A stretch of DNA of 64,000 nt from Lachnoclostridium edouardi (GTDB lineage Bacteria > Bacillota > Clostridia > Lachnospirales > Lachnospiraceae), in the NCBI RefSeq assembly GCF_900240245.1, contig NZ_OESQ01000001.1:2600085-2664084 (forward strand), given 5' to 3'. The notes beneath the pieces are model-generated. The model ran no database searches. It saw nothing but the letters and a program-made list of their open reading frames with translations, and was not told the origin of the DNA. Each line of letters opens with the position of its first letter. The stretch's first letter is position 1. The position numbers were made by a program, and so were the translations under genes. Positions 33,209-41,372 of the stretch are shown piece by piece.

Positions 33209-33745
33209 TTACAATCCTCCATTCATTCTTTTATAGTAATGCACCTGACCGGCTTTATCGGTTGTGCAAAAGCCCGCTATGCCTGGAAAATCAAGGAGCG
33301 GGATCTGTTCCGGTTCGTCCACTAAAACAATCCGGCGACCGCAGTGTTCCCTGATTTTTGGCAAAGCTTGAGTAATCAGGATTTCACTGCCAGCGGGAAC
33401 CTGAATAATCTCGTACAGCTCCCCATCAGCAAAAAACATGATTTTGACAGGAAATTCGCTTACAGAGTGGAACTCTGCTTTGTCTGCAAAGTCCAGAAGA
33501 ACCCAAACTGCCTTTTCCATATCGTCATGACGGAGATCAGAGCCGACATCGGGAGCAGAATAGCTTCCATTTTCTCTAAGAAGGATACGTCCCTGTTTTT
33601 TCAGATGGGAAAGAAGATTTTTTATCTTGGTCTCTTTTCCAGGGAAGAAACGGATAAGCTGCAGTTCCAGAATGCCTGGGTACATGGTAATCAGCCGGAG
33701 CAGTTCAGCCGCTTCCCGGCTGTAAAGGTCTGAGCGGGTTTTCAA
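33209..33745 (-). CDS. DUF5697-like ICE protein, 178 aa
   Basis: The N-terminal 70 residues resemble a winged helix (SREAAELLRLITMYPGILELQLIRFFPGKETKIKNLLSHLKKQGRILLREN). The rest alternates strands and helices (VWVLLDFADKAEFHSVSEFPVKIMFF). I associate it with DUF5697 proteins of conjugative elements. AAGGAGG fits TTG 33745; the open frame reaches GTG 33754, which touches that site. It follows the VirB4-like gene after a 106-base gap with several TGCGT/ACGC repeats. A regulator or DNA-binding accessory is possible, not shown. Confidence 0.65.
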   Translation of the reverse strand: MKTRSDLYSREAAELLRLITMYPGILELQLIRFFPGKETKIKNLLSHLKKQGRILLRENGSYSAPDVGSDLRHDDMEKAVWVLLDFADKAEFHSVSEFPVKIMFFADGELYEIIQVPAGSEILITQALPKIREHCGRRIVLVDEPEQIPLLDFPGIAGFCTTDKAGQVHYYKRMNGGL

Positions 33746-33851
33746 AAGCCTCACCTCCTTGCTTTGCGTATAAAAGGCGTAATCTATGCGTCATCCGCTC
33801 AGGCAGTTTTACAAAAGACGTAAACAGTACGCAATCGGGACGCATTCACTG

Positions 33852-36800
33852 TCAGCCAGCCTGTTCCATTCGTTTTCTGGCTGCTAGGTCTTTCAGTTCT
33901 CTGCGGTCGGTGGTAATCAGATCCTTCTCCAACGGGCTTGCCTTAAACTCTACCATGATATTGTTATTGTTGGTGCTGATCAGTCCGCTTCCCCGTTCAA
34001 AATGCGTGACCTCCATGATTTCCGCATCGGACAGGTGCAGCGTGGTCTGGACACGCATGGCCTCGTCATCTTCCAGATTCAGGATAATCTTGGTCTTGGA
34101 GTTGTTGATGATGCCTTTTCCAAACCGTCCTTCGTCCAGATTGAAGAAATCGTTGAGATCTTGTGACGCACAGACAGCCGAACCGCCATAGCCGCGGATT
34201 GTTTTGAAAATTTCCAGAACAAAATCTCCGGCAAGGCGGGTTCCGGTTGCACCTGCGCCGGACAGAAGCTGCCAGCATTCATCAATAAAAATGGTCTTTT
34301 CTTCTGTCCGGTCTGCCTTTGCCCTGTCCCATACAAATTCAAGGGCAACGAACATCCCGACAGTCAGCAAATCGCCTGTCAGGGAAGAAATATCCAGCAC
34401 CGTATATTTATTATCCAGCGATACATTGGTCTGCTGGTTAAAGGTGCTGGCAGAACCATGGACGAGCCGATTCAGGATATTTGCCATGCGGCGGGTGGCA
34501 GCCGATTCCGTTAAGACTTCATGCAGGTCGCCTAAAACTGGCATGGGGCGGTACTGTCCCGGATGGTCTGGATCTTCCAGGGAGTCATTATCATGGGTGA
34601 TTCCTTTTCTGTTATAAGTACGGATCAGGGATTCATCCAGAAGCTGCCGTTCTTCGTGTGTCATATCCGGAATGAGCAGGCTGAAAAAAATATGAAGCAT
34701 CTGGATTTTCTGTGCCAGTTCGGATAACTGGATACTGGGACCATCCAGCAGTTCATTAACAGAACGGTCCACACGCCGGATTTCCATTACATTGATGCAG
34801 TGGGGGCTGGCTGGGGAAATCTGAATAAATTCTCCCCCCACATTGGCGCAGGCGCGGTGGAATTCATGTCCTTTTAAGGGAGCTATGATAAAGATTGGAA
34901 TCCCTTTTCTCCGCATCCGGAGCGCCATGAGCTGCATGGTAAAGGTTTTGCCTGCCCCGCTGGTTCCCAGAATCGCCATATTGGCATTTTTATAGACGGC
35001 AGAATTAAAAATGTCCACAATAATCAGGGAGCTGTTGTATTTATTGACACCCAGCAGAATGCCGTTGTCATCACACATTTCATAACTGGTAAAGGGATAG
35101 CAGCTTGCAGCCCCTCCTGTCAGCAGATTCCGCTTGCTTCGTTCGTACAGTCCTTTTTCCACAGATACCAGAGGAAGGGCAGTTAAAAAAGCTTGTTCCT
35201 CCCGAAAATGGCAGGAGCTTACCCGCATATCCTGAGACAGAAGAAGTTTTTTCATTTCGCTGACCTTCCATTCCAGATCTTCCAGGCTGGCAGCGGTAAT
35301 CGTAATCAAAAGATTCAAAAAATAGAAATCCTCGTGATTGGCAAGTCCTTCCTTCAGAAAGTAGCCGCTTCGGATCGCACTGTCAATGTCGTCAAAGTCC
35401 GTATTGGTATCACTGGCATCTTTGATTTTGGAACGGTTTATCCTTAGCTGCTGACCGACCTTCTGGATAATGCGTTCTTTTGGCTGACGGGAGAGGAACA
35501 TATCCATGTCAATTCCGTCCCCTGCATTTACGATTAGGCTGAGCCAGCCGGCGGGAACCTGGGTTTTATAGCCGTCTGAAGGAACCAAAAGATAAGCATA
35601 GTACAGATCGTCAATGCAGATATAGCGTCCATGGGTAAAGTCAATGCTCTGGGGAGCAATAAACTCCGTAACTGGAATATGTTCTGTCTCCGATGTCCTT
35701 CCTTGGGAAACATACTGCCCGACTACTTCTTTGACTTTGGCAGAGAGCGGTTTTACAGCACTTTCATTCCGACAGAGCAGGTTATAAAGGACGTCTGCAG
35801 TAAATTCATCTTCATTTTCTGGAATCAGGACCTCATTTCCGCACTGTCGCAGATAATTTGAGGCAGTGTGGACGGCGCTTTCCAGAGAAAGGATAGCCTC
35901 CTTTTCTTCCTCGGAACGCTTGGTATTGTTCCATGGTTCATATTCAAATATGAGAAAGAACCGGCGAGTAACGGCTTCACGGGAACTGATCTGCTGCACA
36001 AACTGCAGATAATCCTCCTGCATCAGACGGCATTGTTCATTGGTTTCCTGTTCCATTTCCTGTTGTACTGTTTTCAAATGACTTCCAATGTCTGCCCTGC
36101 GTGTCAGAACCTTAAACTGCAGTTTGACAGGGCTTATTTTTAAATAGGAAACAAAGGAGTAGATGATGTTTCTCTGCTCCCTGGCGCTGCGCAACAGAAA
36201 ATTGATTGGAATGACCTCCACAACCTTCACAAACCTGTGGTCTTTGGTATAGATAATTCCATGTTCCACTTTTTCTATGGGTAGATATTCTGCCACTGGA
36301 TTGAAAAAAGATGGGGCGGAAGCCTGATTTTTCCGTTTCTTTTGAGAAGTCTCTTTTTCAGCTTTCTTTTTTTCCTGCTTTGGTTTCTTTTTAGTTACAG
36401 GTGCCTTTTTGCTTACCGGACGCAGCTTTTGCCGCAGTTCATATCCGCGTACCTCATCAAATTCAGCAGGGAAGTCTCCGGTATCTTTTGGAAGTAACCG
36501 TTTATGAGCAGTAGACGGAGAGGATGCAGCTTTATGGGCAGGCTTCGATTTTTCTTTTTTTGCTTTTTCAGGTTGTTTTTCTTTAGAAGCCTTTCCTGTC
36601 GAACCCACAGTATCTGCTTTTCCAATAATCCGGCGGTTTTTCAGGTATTTCAGAAAAATAATCAAAAATGCGCTCAGGCTTTCTCCGGATATGCCGATCA
36701 GGGCAACCAGCATAAGAGGGAGAGCGGTCAGGCATAAAATGACAATGCGCGGGGTAAGTCCAAGGGGGATAAAAATAAAAAGCGGAAGTCCGACTGCGGC

Positions 36801-36917
36801 TGCAAGGATTCCCGCTTCGATTACATTACGAGCTTTAAACATTCCGCCGAAGAAGGTTCCCGTATCCACGAAATTCGGCGGAATGATATAGGTATCGTGG
36901 TCACTTTGATTGTTCAT
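33852..36917 (-). CDS. VirB4-like T4SS ATPase with N-terminal VirB3-type membrane segment, 1021 aa
   Basis: The N-terminal 90 residues are a PrgI/VirB3-like module: YIIPPNFVDTGTFFGGMF and two hydrophobic helices (GILAAAVGLPLFIFIPLGL; IVILCLTALPLMLVALIGI). A very Lys/Pro/Ser-rich linker (about residues 105-215) follows. The VirB4 part has Walker A GTSGAGKT near residue 650, IFIIAPLKGHEF just after it, Walker B EKTIFIDECWQLLS near 875 and a C-terminal KTKIILNLEDDEAM region. It is the main energy source of the transfer channel. Start ATG 36917 has GAGGGA upstream; the frame extends to 37007 but would overlap the upstream gene. Confidence 0.9.
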   Translation of the reverse strand: MNNQSDHDTYIIPPNFVDTGTFFGGMFKARNVIEAGILAAAVGLPLFIFIPLGLTPRIVILCLTALPLMLVALIGISGESLSAFLIIFLKYLKNRRIIGKADTVGSTGKASKEKQPEKAKKEKSKPAHKAASSPSTAHKRLLPKDTGDFPAEFDEVRGYELRQKLRPVSKKAPVTKKKPKQEKKKAEKETSQKKRKNQASAPSFFNPVAEYLPIEKVEHGIIYTKDHRFVKVVEVIPINFLLRSAREQRNIIYSFVSYLKISPVKLQFKVLTRRADIGSHLKTVQQEMEQETNEQCRLMQEDYLQFVQQISSREAVTRRFFLIFEYEPWNNTKRSEEEKEAILSLESAVHTASNYLRQCGNEVLIPENEDEFTADVLYNLLCRNESAVKPLSAKVKEVVGQYVSQGRTSETEHIPVTEFIAPQSIDFTHGRYICIDDLYYAYLLVPSDGYKTQVPAGWLSLIVNAGDGIDMDMFLSRQPKERIIQKVGQQLRINRSKIKDASDTNTDFDDIDSAIRSGYFLKEGLANHEDFYFLNLLITITAASLEDLEWKVSEMKKLLLSQDMRVSSCHFREEQAFLTALPLVSVEKGLYERSKRNLLTGGAASCYPFTSYEMCDDNGILLGVNKYNSSLIIVDIFNSAVYKNANMAILGTSGAGKTFTMQLMALRMRRKGIPIFIIAPLKGHEFHRACANVGGEFIQISPASPHCINVMEIRRVDRSVNELLDGPSIQLSELAQKIQMLHIFFSLLIPDMTHEERQLLDESLIRTYNRKGITHDNDSLEDPDHPGQYRPMPVLGDLHEVLTESAATRRMANILNRLVHGSASTFNQQTNVSLDNKYTVLDISSLTGDLLTVGMFVALEFVWDRAKADRTEEKTIFIDECWQLLSGAGATGTRLAGDFVLEIFKTIRGYGGSAVCASQDLNDFFNLDEGRFGKGIINNSKTKIILNLEDDEAMRVQTTLHLSDAEIMEVTHFERGSGLISTNNNNIMVEFKASPLEKDLITTDRRELKDLAARKRMEQAG

Positions 36918-36954
36918 GTTCATTCCCTCACTTTCATAGCCGGACAGGAGACAT

Positions 36955-38331
36955 TCAGCCGATAATCCAGAAAGGACCGCCAGCCCCTGCCCGCCGACTG
37001 GCCTCATTTAAGATGATGGATAAATCCCAGAGCTGTCCGCTCCGGTTATAGCTGCCAGGATCAGCAACCTTTATTTTTTCGTTCTCCACACCCCGTAAAA
37101 CAATAAAATGACCGGATTTGGTAAAATGACCTTTTGCCATGATTGCCACTACCAGTTTTCCTTCAGAAAGGGCATCCAGAATCCTCTGGGGTTCGGAGGA
37201 AGTACAGCCGGACACTGGAAGATTCCAATGCTTGGCTGCTGCAGGGATTAATGCATGATAAGAGCCGCTTCCTTTGCACCAGTATCCGTTTTCATAAGAC
37301 CATCGGGACATTTCCACTGGATCTACGATTGTTCCGGAAAGGGAGGATACGACCATTGCCATGGCAGTAGGACCGCAGCCTGAGCTGCCGATATGATCGG
37401 TACCATAGGGCTTTCCGGCATATCGCTCATCCATCTGGTTATAATAAATGACTTCCGTTACTCCATCAGAAAACTGCACATTCCCAAGAGAGGGGATGCT
37501 GTTTCCAGTCCAGCTGTCCAGGCTTTGCAGCAGTCCGTCTCCCAGAAACAGGCTGAGATTTTCCGCATAATTTCCAGCCAGTTCTTTCTGCTCATCTGTT
37601 AAAGAAAACACCTGGTCCGCAAAATAGGCTTCTCCGTTGTAAACAATGGTGTAAATCAGCCATGTTTCTGTTGTGGAGGTCTCTTCCCCTGTTTCGGGGT
37701 CTGTTTCTGTTATCTCCCGCAGTTCCTCCCTGCGTTGGAAGGAGTATAGATGATGTTTATTCTGCCGCAGGATGTCAGCCATGTTGGAAATGGATATGTC
37801 CCTGAAATTCTCGGCTTTCGCTGCACAGTACTGGGCTGCAAAGAGGTTGGCGTTATAAACGGGATTTTCTTCATAGGGATTCAGAATTTCCATTCCATCG
37901 CCGCCGGAGGCTGCAAAATCTGTTTCGATTCTGGATGTTACATCTTCCATCCCTTCTGTTAAAATGGCATTCAGCGTAAATGAGATTTCATTGCAGTTTT
38001 CCATGATTGCCAGTTCACTGTTGAGAAGGGGATGCTCTGGATCAGCGGGGGAAACGGAATTTCCCAGACCGTCAAAAACAAGCCCTGGAAGCAGAAGCAG
38101 AAAAAGAACAGGCAGGATGAGAAAAAAGGAGAACACAGTTGCAATCGTTCCAAGGTGTTTCCGGCTTTCCCATAGAGCGCCAAGGGCAGCGCCATAAGGA
38201 CCGCCGGCGGCAGTCCCTTTTGCAGCCTGAGAAAAGAGTTTTCCTGTTTTAACAGCTCCCCGCAAGGTATGGGCTGCTGAGAAACCAGCTGTCAAGTCTT
38301 CGCCAAAGCTGGTTTGGTTCTGATTTTTCAT
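36955..38331 (-). CDS. T4SS protein with C39-like cysteine peptidase domain, 458 aa
   Basis: A cytoplasmic N-terminal stretch rich in Ala/Gly is followed by one membrane helix (TIATVFSFFLILPVLFLLLLPGLVF, about residues 58-82). A roughly 190-residue middle domain follows. The C-terminal domain is a C39-like papain-fold peptidase: YYNQMDERYAGKPYG, then SSGCGPTAMAMV with the catalytic Cys near 315, KSGHFIVLRGV with His near 408 and VADPGSYN near 425. It occupies the place of the VirB1-type hydrolase in Gram-positive T4SS operons. A role in opening the wall or processing another protein is inferred. Confidence 0.8.
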   Translation of the reverse strand: MKNQNQTSFGEDLTAGFSAAHTLRGAVKTGKLFSQAAKGTAAGGPYGAALGALWESRKHLGTIATVFSFFLILPVLFLLLLPGLVFDGLGNSVSPADPEHPLLNSELAIMENCNEISFTLNAILTEGMEDVTSRIETDFAASGGDGMEILNPYEENPVYNANLFAAQYCAAKAENFRDISISNMADILRQNKHHLYSFQRREELREITETDPETGEETSTTETWLIYTIVYNGEAYFADQVFSLTDEQKELAGNYAENLSLFLGDGLLQSLDSWTGNSIPSLGNVQFSDGVTEVIYYNQMDERYAGKPYGTDHIGSSGCGPTAMAMVVSSLSGTIVDPVEMSRWSYENGYWCKGSGSYHALIPAAAKHWNLPVSGCTSSEPQRILDALSEGKLVVAIMAKGHFTKSGHFIVLRGVENEKIKVADPGSYNRSGQLWDLSIILNEASRRAGAGGPFWIIG

Positions 38332-39327
38332 TTATATCCGGTCCTTTCTTTTGGGCGTTGGGGGAAGTTTTTTCACAATGGTCTCCTTGTAGGCAATGGA
38401 ACCATCCGGAGCCATGTAAGGAGATTTATCTACAGAATCAGCAGCATACTGCTTATACCAGGAAGAACCGTCAGCAGCATGAACTGTAGTATAGGAACCT
38501 TCCGGCGCTGTGTATTGCTCCGTATGGTACATACCAAAGGCAATTCCTTCCGGATAACTTTCGGAAACCTCCGTACCGGTAATACGACCGCCTCCGATTT
38601 CTACATTGGAAAAAGAGGGGACATGTTCAGCACCTTCCTCCAATGCGGCATATCCCATATAGGAATAAAGCGCCTGTTCGGCCTTTTCTCCTGTTATGGA
38701 ACCGGTAGAAGAAATCGCTCCAGCCGCTACTGTACCAATCACATCATTTGCAAAATCCCCTCCTTTGCTGACGGATGCGGAATATAATTGTCCTCCAATA
38801 CCAGCCGCCGCGGTTTCAGCAAGACCGCTTAACCCGCCTCCAGTCCTGTTGTTTCCAGAAGCAGCAGAAGAAGCCGGAGAGACAGCGGCTTTGACGGCGC
38901 TTTGGGTTACAGAACGGCTTACTACGCCGGCCAGACCGCCTGCCAGAAATCCGCCGCTGACACTGGAGCCGGAATTGACATGGGAAGAATGGCTGCTTCT
39001 TCCGCCGCCAAAATAATGACTGGAAAAGTTTCGGACAGATCCGATTCCTTTTGCGGCAATCATAGCTTCTGCCAGCATGGAGCCGCCTGTGTGCCCTACA
39101 TTGATTCCCAAGGCAGACATAAACGAATCAATTTTCTGGGAAACCTTAAGAAAGGCAATGGCACACAGAAACCAGATTAGTACATTCCCTGAAACCGTTT
39201 CTTTTCCGGCCGCTTCTACCTGTGCCTGAAGCTCACCTTCAGAAACGGCAAAAACAGTCAGGGTATGATAAAAAGACAAGGACAGTGCAAAAAAGGATGC
39301 ACTGAGTAAATGTTTGATACGCTTCAA
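38332..39327 (-). CDS. T4SS-associated Gly/Ser/Ala-rich membrane protein, 331 aa
   Basis: A signal-like N-terminus (HLLSASFFALSLSFYHTLTVFAV) and a second hydrophobic segment (VLIWFLCAIAFLKVSQKI, about residues 48-65) are followed by a long Gly/Ser/Ala-rich region. The C-terminal 90 residues are more ordered (YTAPEGSYTTVHAADGSSWYKQYAAD). This resembles proteins placed between TrbL and the peptidase in Clostridial ICEs, and the tail of some TrbL/VirB6 proteins. The start is TTG 39327 behind AAGGAGG. Its exact role is unknown; it is probably part of the channel. Confidence 0.65.
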   Translation of the reverse strand: MKRIKHLLSASFFALSLSFYHTLTVFAVSEGELQAQVEAAGKETVSGNVLIWFLCAIAFLKVSQKIDSFMSALGINVGHTGGSMLAEAMIAAKGIGSVRNFSSHYFGGGRSSHSSHVNSGSSVSGGFLAGGLAGVVSRSVTQSAVKAAVSPASSAASGNNRTGGGLSGLAETAAAGIGGQLYSASVSKGGDFANDVIGTVAAGAISSTGSITGEKAEQALYSYMGYAALEEGAEHVPSFSNVEIGGGRITGTEVSESYPEGIAFGMYHTEQYTAPEGSYTTVHAADGSSWYKQYAADSVDKSPYMAPDGSIAYKETIVKKLPPTPKRKDRI

Positions 39328-39340
39328 AAGAACCTCCTTC

Positions 39341-40051
39341 CTACAGTGACAGTGGGTTTGCGATAAAGGTGCCTACCATGGAAGTGAAAAGGCGCAGACA
39401 CCAGGCATTCATTACCAAAAGAAGCATCTGTCCGCCAAGCATCCGGCACCAGGACTTAAATATATTGGAGGTAGACTGGGATGCGCCCATGGAAAAGGCA
39501 ACCGGAGCAGTATAAATTAAAACGCCCAGCAGGACATACCGTTCTGCCGCTTCCAGAAGAAGCTTCAGATAATTCCATGCAAGGATGATCACCAGAATCA
39601 GGGTAATCAGGGCAACTGCGCCATTGGCGCAGGCTCCGATGATAACCAGCATGACGGAATTGAAATCTGCAAAGCTGATGGCAGGAAGTTCCGAATCCAT
39701 AATCCATGCATAGGGAGTGCCTCCAATTTTCAGAGCCATGCTTACAATATCATCAGAGAAATAAGCCAGCAGGATGAATAAGACGGATCGGATGCTGAGT
39801 TTTACAGGATCTTCCGCTTCAATTCCAGCGCCAAGACCGAAATTTTTGAAAAGCTGCCATACCCAGTTAAGCAGAATCAAGCCGATGGACAGGGCGACGA
39901 AAACCTTATACATGGTTTCTGCAGCAGGGAAATAGCGTAAAAAAACATCCATATCGCAGCCCAGTGCTCCTAATACGGATGTGCTGATGAGGTCAAGACC
40001 ATGCATGACCTGCTTGGCAAGCCATTCCACAATCCCGTCTAAAATTCCCAT
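39341..40051 (-). CDS. VirB6/TrbL-like conjugative channel protein, 236 aa
   Basis: About five to six membrane helices are seen, including VFVALSIGLILLNWVWQLF, SVLFILLAYFSDDIVSMAL, SVMLVIIGACANGAVALITLILVIILAW, YVLLGVLIYTAPVAFSMG and a C-terminal QMLLLVMNAWCLRLF. Short loops and the TAPVAFSMGASQSTSNIFKSWCRM segment are typical of TrbL/VirB6-type proteins in Gram-positive ICEs. It forms part of the inner-membrane channel. GGGAGGTG lies before the ATG. It follows the VirB2-like pilin gene by 15 bases. Confidence 0.8.
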   Translation of the reverse strand: MGILDGIVEWLAKQVMHGLDLISTSVLGALGCDMDVFLRYFPAAETMYKVFVALSIGLILLNWVWQLFKNFGLGAGIEAEDPVKLSIRSVLFILLAYFSDDIVSMALKIGGTPYAWIMDSELPAISFADFNSVMLVIIGACANGAVALITLILVIILAWNYLKLLLEAAERYVLLGVLIYTAPVAFSMGASQSTSNIFKSWCRMLGGQMLLLVMNAWCLRLFTSMVGTFIANPLSL

Positions 40052-40066
40052 AAAGTCACACCTCCC

Positions 40067-40462
40067 TTAACCAGTCCATTTTCCGTCAGAGAAGAACGGC
40101 GTAACATAAGCCATGATGAAGCCAAGACCATTTAAAATAGCCCATGTAATGCAAATACGTTTCAGCCATGCCCTGCTTTCATCTACCGTCCGTCCGCTTC
40201 TGGAAAAATTCATCATCAAAAGGGCAACCGAAGCGGTGACAATGGCGGCAACTGTTGATATAAGGACGATCTGGTTATACACATCCTTCATGATTTCGCC
40301 TGCTTTTGTCCACACATCCGTAGATGCATAAACGGGCTGTGCACACATCAGAGAGGTCATGGCAAAGAAGCATGCATAGCAGGCTGTTTTTGTCAGGTGC
40401 TTTTTCAGCTTCTTTTTTCTTTCCGGAAAGAGAACCGGCGTTGCTTCTGATTTCTTTTTCAA
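40067..40462 (-). CDS. VirB2-like small pilin/membrane protein, 131 aa
   Basis: A basic N-terminus and a signal-type helix (TACYACFFAMTSLMCAQPVYA, with a likely cut after VYA) precede a mature part with two hydrophobic helices (QIVLISTVAAIVTASVALLMM; ICITWAILNGLGFIMAYV) joined by SRSGRTVDESRAWLKR. This is the VirB2/TrbC pattern. AAGGAGG lies 8 bases before TTG 40462, which I prefer; the open frame reaches 40573, but that part contains the leader hairpin. It is the first gene of the T4SS operon. Confidence 0.75.
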   Translation of the reverse strand: MKKKSEATPVLFPERKKKLKKHLTKTACYACFFAMTSLMCAQPVYASTDVWTKAGEIMKDVYNQIVLISTVAAIVTASVALLMMNFSRSGRTVDESRAWLKRICITWAILNGLGFIMAYVTPFFSDGKWTG

Positions 40463-40506
40463 GTTGTAAGCCTCCTTATCCTGTGATTTCCATACAGAAA
40501 AGAAAA

Positions 40507-40541
40507 AGAAAGCCACACTTTTGGAGGAAGCATGGCTTTCT
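40507..40541 (-). terminator. Leader terminator/attenuator of the T4SS operon
   Basis: The arms AGAAAGCCA and TGGCTTTCT pair perfectly. On the leftward strand TTTTTCTTTTCT follows. It lies between the -10 box (40578-40583) and the first gene (40462). The leader would end after about 70 bases without read-through. Confidence 0.7.
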
Positions 40542-40577
40542 GATTTCAGTCTGTTAGGTATACGTTTGAGCATACTT

Positions 40578-40680
40578 AGTTTAACATATCGGTATTTACG
40601 GCGAAAGAGCAGAACTGTGCCAATATCCTGCGGATTTGTGCCAATGTTGTGCCAGCGTTTTTTATTAAAAAATAGTTGCA
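40578..40680 (-). promoter_or_regulatory. Activator-type promoter region of the T4SS operon with phased TGTGCCA repeats
   Basis: On the leftward strand the -10 is TAAACT (complement of 40578-40583) with no good -35 (TTTCGC). Given on the + strand, TGTGCCAA (40616), TGTGCCAA (40637) and TGTGCCAG (40648) lie 21 and 11 bases apart. TTTACGGCGAAAGAGCA lies between them and the -10. This matches the Tad operon promoter region at 25374-25480, including the TGTGCCAATGTT core and an AT-rich TTTTATTAAAA behind it. Confidence 0.7.
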
Positions 40681-41143
40681 GAATGTGCAGAAAAGAGGAG
40701 GTGTTCCCCTTATTTATATAGCATATGGGTCATGTTAAAATATGATATGTCTCTTTGAACCTTGGCAATTTCACAGCACAATTCAGGATTTATACAGATA
40801 CAGGAGGATAGTGTGCGATGACTTGAAAAGAGCTCGCCCCCTGGTTAAAAATTGCACAGCAACATCTGAAATACGCGGCAAAAACGTTGGCGCAGGAAGT
40901 GGCCTGATGAATGTGCGAAAATTCCACAGCCTTAATCTATATAGAAAAACATTATATTTGCAGTTGAAAGGTCAAAGGTCCAATTCGTATATAAAATATG
41001 AAGCAAGTTCATAGCAAGGACCTGACTGATTTCACTTCAGATAATGAAAAATGCTATCTTCAGGAGAAATACGGGATAGCATGATATCATGGAAGAAAGT
41101 GGGACTGGACGCTGCACAGGAAATTAGGAAGGAGGGATAAATA
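40681..41143. other. Intergenic region between T4SS promoter and excisionase-like gene
   Basis: About 460 bases without a convincing gene; the one open frame on the + strand (40742-41014) lacks a ribosome binding site and protein-like composition. Near its right end there is an ATGCTATC/GATAGCAT inverted repeat (41051-41058 and 41075-41082) and the perfect palindrome CATGATATCATG (41080-41091), likely operators of the excisionase/integrase unit. An origin of transfer could lie here, but no nick-site motif was recognised. Confidence 0.45.
41051..41091 (+). promoter_or_regulatory. Overlapping palindromes upstream of the excisionase-like gene
   Basis: ATGCTATC and GATAGCAT pair across a 16-base loop, and the second arm overlaps CATGATATCATG, a perfect 12-base palindrome. 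They lie about 55-90 bases upstream of the ATG at 41144, a place expected for operator sites. Confidence 0.45.
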
Positions 41144-41359
41144 ATGTCAGCAAATGAAGAGAATGGAGTGGGGATTGATCAGCAGGTATACCTAGCAGCC
41201 GATATCCAGCGTATGCTTGGAATCGGAAAGAGCAAATCTTATATGTTTCTTGAAGAAGTGTATAAGCAGAAAAATCCGCCATTCAAAGTTCTTAAAATTG
41301 GTAAGCTTTTCAGAGTGCCAAAGAGAGGATTTGATGACTGGCTGAATGGTGGTCTATAA
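41144..41359 (+). CDS. xis: Excisionase-like helix-turn-helix protein, 71 aa
   Basis: A short protein with a MerR/excisionase-type winged helix: VYLAADIQRMLGIGKSKSYMFLEEV followed by FKVLKIGKLFRVPKRGFDDWLNG. The end pattern (I/L-G-x-x-x-R-V-x-x-x-x-F-x-x-W) is typical of Xis proteins of Tn916-type elements and of helix-turn-helix family 17. AAGGAGG precedes the ATG. It sits directly before two integrase genes, the usual xis-int order, and likely directs them toward excision. Confidence 0.8.
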   Translation: MSANEENGVGIDQQVYLAADIQRMLGIGKSKSYMFLEEVYKQKNPPFKVLKIGKLFRVPKRGFDDWLNGGL

Positions 41360-41372
41360 ACGAGGTGATTTA

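Noticed and set aside
40578..40660. Sigma-54 promoter reading of TTGGCACA...TGCT on the leftward strand (also at 25.4 kb)
   Set aside because: The GG and GC doublets are 9 bases apart instead of the strict 10, and the same word repeats at 11-base steps, which fits an activator array better. A good -10 box exists downstream.
40742..41014. 90-aa rightward open frame
   Set aside because: No ribosome binding site, no recognisable domain, and it lies in a regulatory region.
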